Source: Spirochaetales bacterium
Lineage (GTDB): Bacteria; Spirochaetota; Spirochaetia; JABMQR01
Direction of reading: 5' to 3'
Assembly: GCA_023139255.1 (NCBI GenBank)
Contig: JAGLNY010000124.1
Location: forward strand, 1-13,931
Length of the DNA: 13,931 bases
Part shown: one piece after another, positions 13,832 through 13,931 of the stretch
Layout of the letters: the number at the start of each line of letters is the position of its first letter
Position numbering within the stretch: position 1 is the first letter of the stretch
Notes under the pieces: generated by a model
Told to the model about the DNA's origin: nothing
What the model saw: only the letters and a program-made list of their open reading frames with translations
The model's database searches: none
Program-made: the position numbers and the translations under genes

Positions 13832-13931
13832 GGTTTAACTCCTGCATTTTCCAGGAACCGTTTAGCTGAATTCACAGCTCCTTTGTCAGTCTCTTTTTGA
13901 GGATGCGGTCTGTGAAACACAGCCCTGACAC
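13828..13931 (-). CDS. hicA: HicA-family toxin, C-terminal end only (truncated by window edge)
   Basis: Reading the - strand inward from the window edge, one frame encodes AVFHRPHPQKETDKGAVN then SAKRFLENAGVKP and a TGA stop that overlaps the hicB start. The FHRPHP-KE segment and the final FLENAGV-P are typical of the C-terminus of HicA/YcfA-type toxins, small double-stranded-RNA-binding-fold mRNA interferases. Only about 33 codons are in the window, so the catalytic His cannot be examined. The toxin-first order agrees with hicAB operons. Confidence 0.8.
   Translation of the reverse strand, partial: VRAVFHRPHPQKETDKGAVNSAKRFLENAGVKP

Overview
The window is 13.9 kb of bacterial chromosome, probably from a free-living spirochaete (Spirochaetota). 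The best taxonomic clues are an unusually long PRPP synthetase with an extended N-terminal region of the kind I associate with spirochaetes, and a LoaP-type NusG paralogue, a family known from Firmicutes, Actinobacteria and Spirochaetes. The taxon is an inference; there is no rRNA gene in the window.

Left part (1-4427, + strand) is housekeeping: the 3' portion of gatB (tRNA-dependent amidotransferase subunit B), aspS (aspartyl-tRNA synthetase) 21 nt downstream, and a 421-codon prs (PRPP synthetase). prs seems to have its own promoter, placed so close to the ATG that the mRNA would be leaderless. Next, on the - strand (4456-5519), a GNAT acetyltransferase gene overlaps by 4 nt a gene for a specialised NusG-family antiterminator that looks like LoaP.

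The centre and right (5722-13302) carry a Pel-type exopolysaccharide system in a split layout. The + strand operon pelE-pelF-pelG (each overlapping the next by 1-4 nt) runs towards a - strand operon, pelD followed by a DUF2194-type deacetylase-like protein (PelA deacetylase-domain analogue), also overlapping by 4 nt. In known Pel systems PelD (c-di-GMP receptor), PelE (TPR scaffold), PelF (cytosolic GT4 glycosyltransferase) and PelG (polytopic transporter) form the inner-membrane synthase/export complex, and a PelA-type protein deacetylates the polymer. PelD here keeps an RxxD motif at the expected c-di-GMP site, so post-translational c-di-GMP control is likely conserved. No PelB, PelC or PelA hydrolase domain is present, so the gene set resembles the Gram-positive pelDEA(DA)FG type although the host is probably diderm. 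The deacetylase-like protein departs from the expected metal-ligand motifs, and PelG has a basic C-terminal tail of about 110 residues.

The two pel operons meet at a 147-bp foldback element (10012-10158) with nested perfect and near-perfect inverted repeats, which looks like a MITE/REP-type repeat. It probably serves as a bidirectional terminator and its ends contribute to both stop codons. Right of pelD is a 193-nt non-coding stretch with a long-range inverted repeat, then a - strand HicA (partial) / HicB toxin-antitoxin pair at the window edge.

The most interesting unit is the split pel locus together with its neighbouring LoaP-like antiterminator, the atypical deacetylase and the foldback element.
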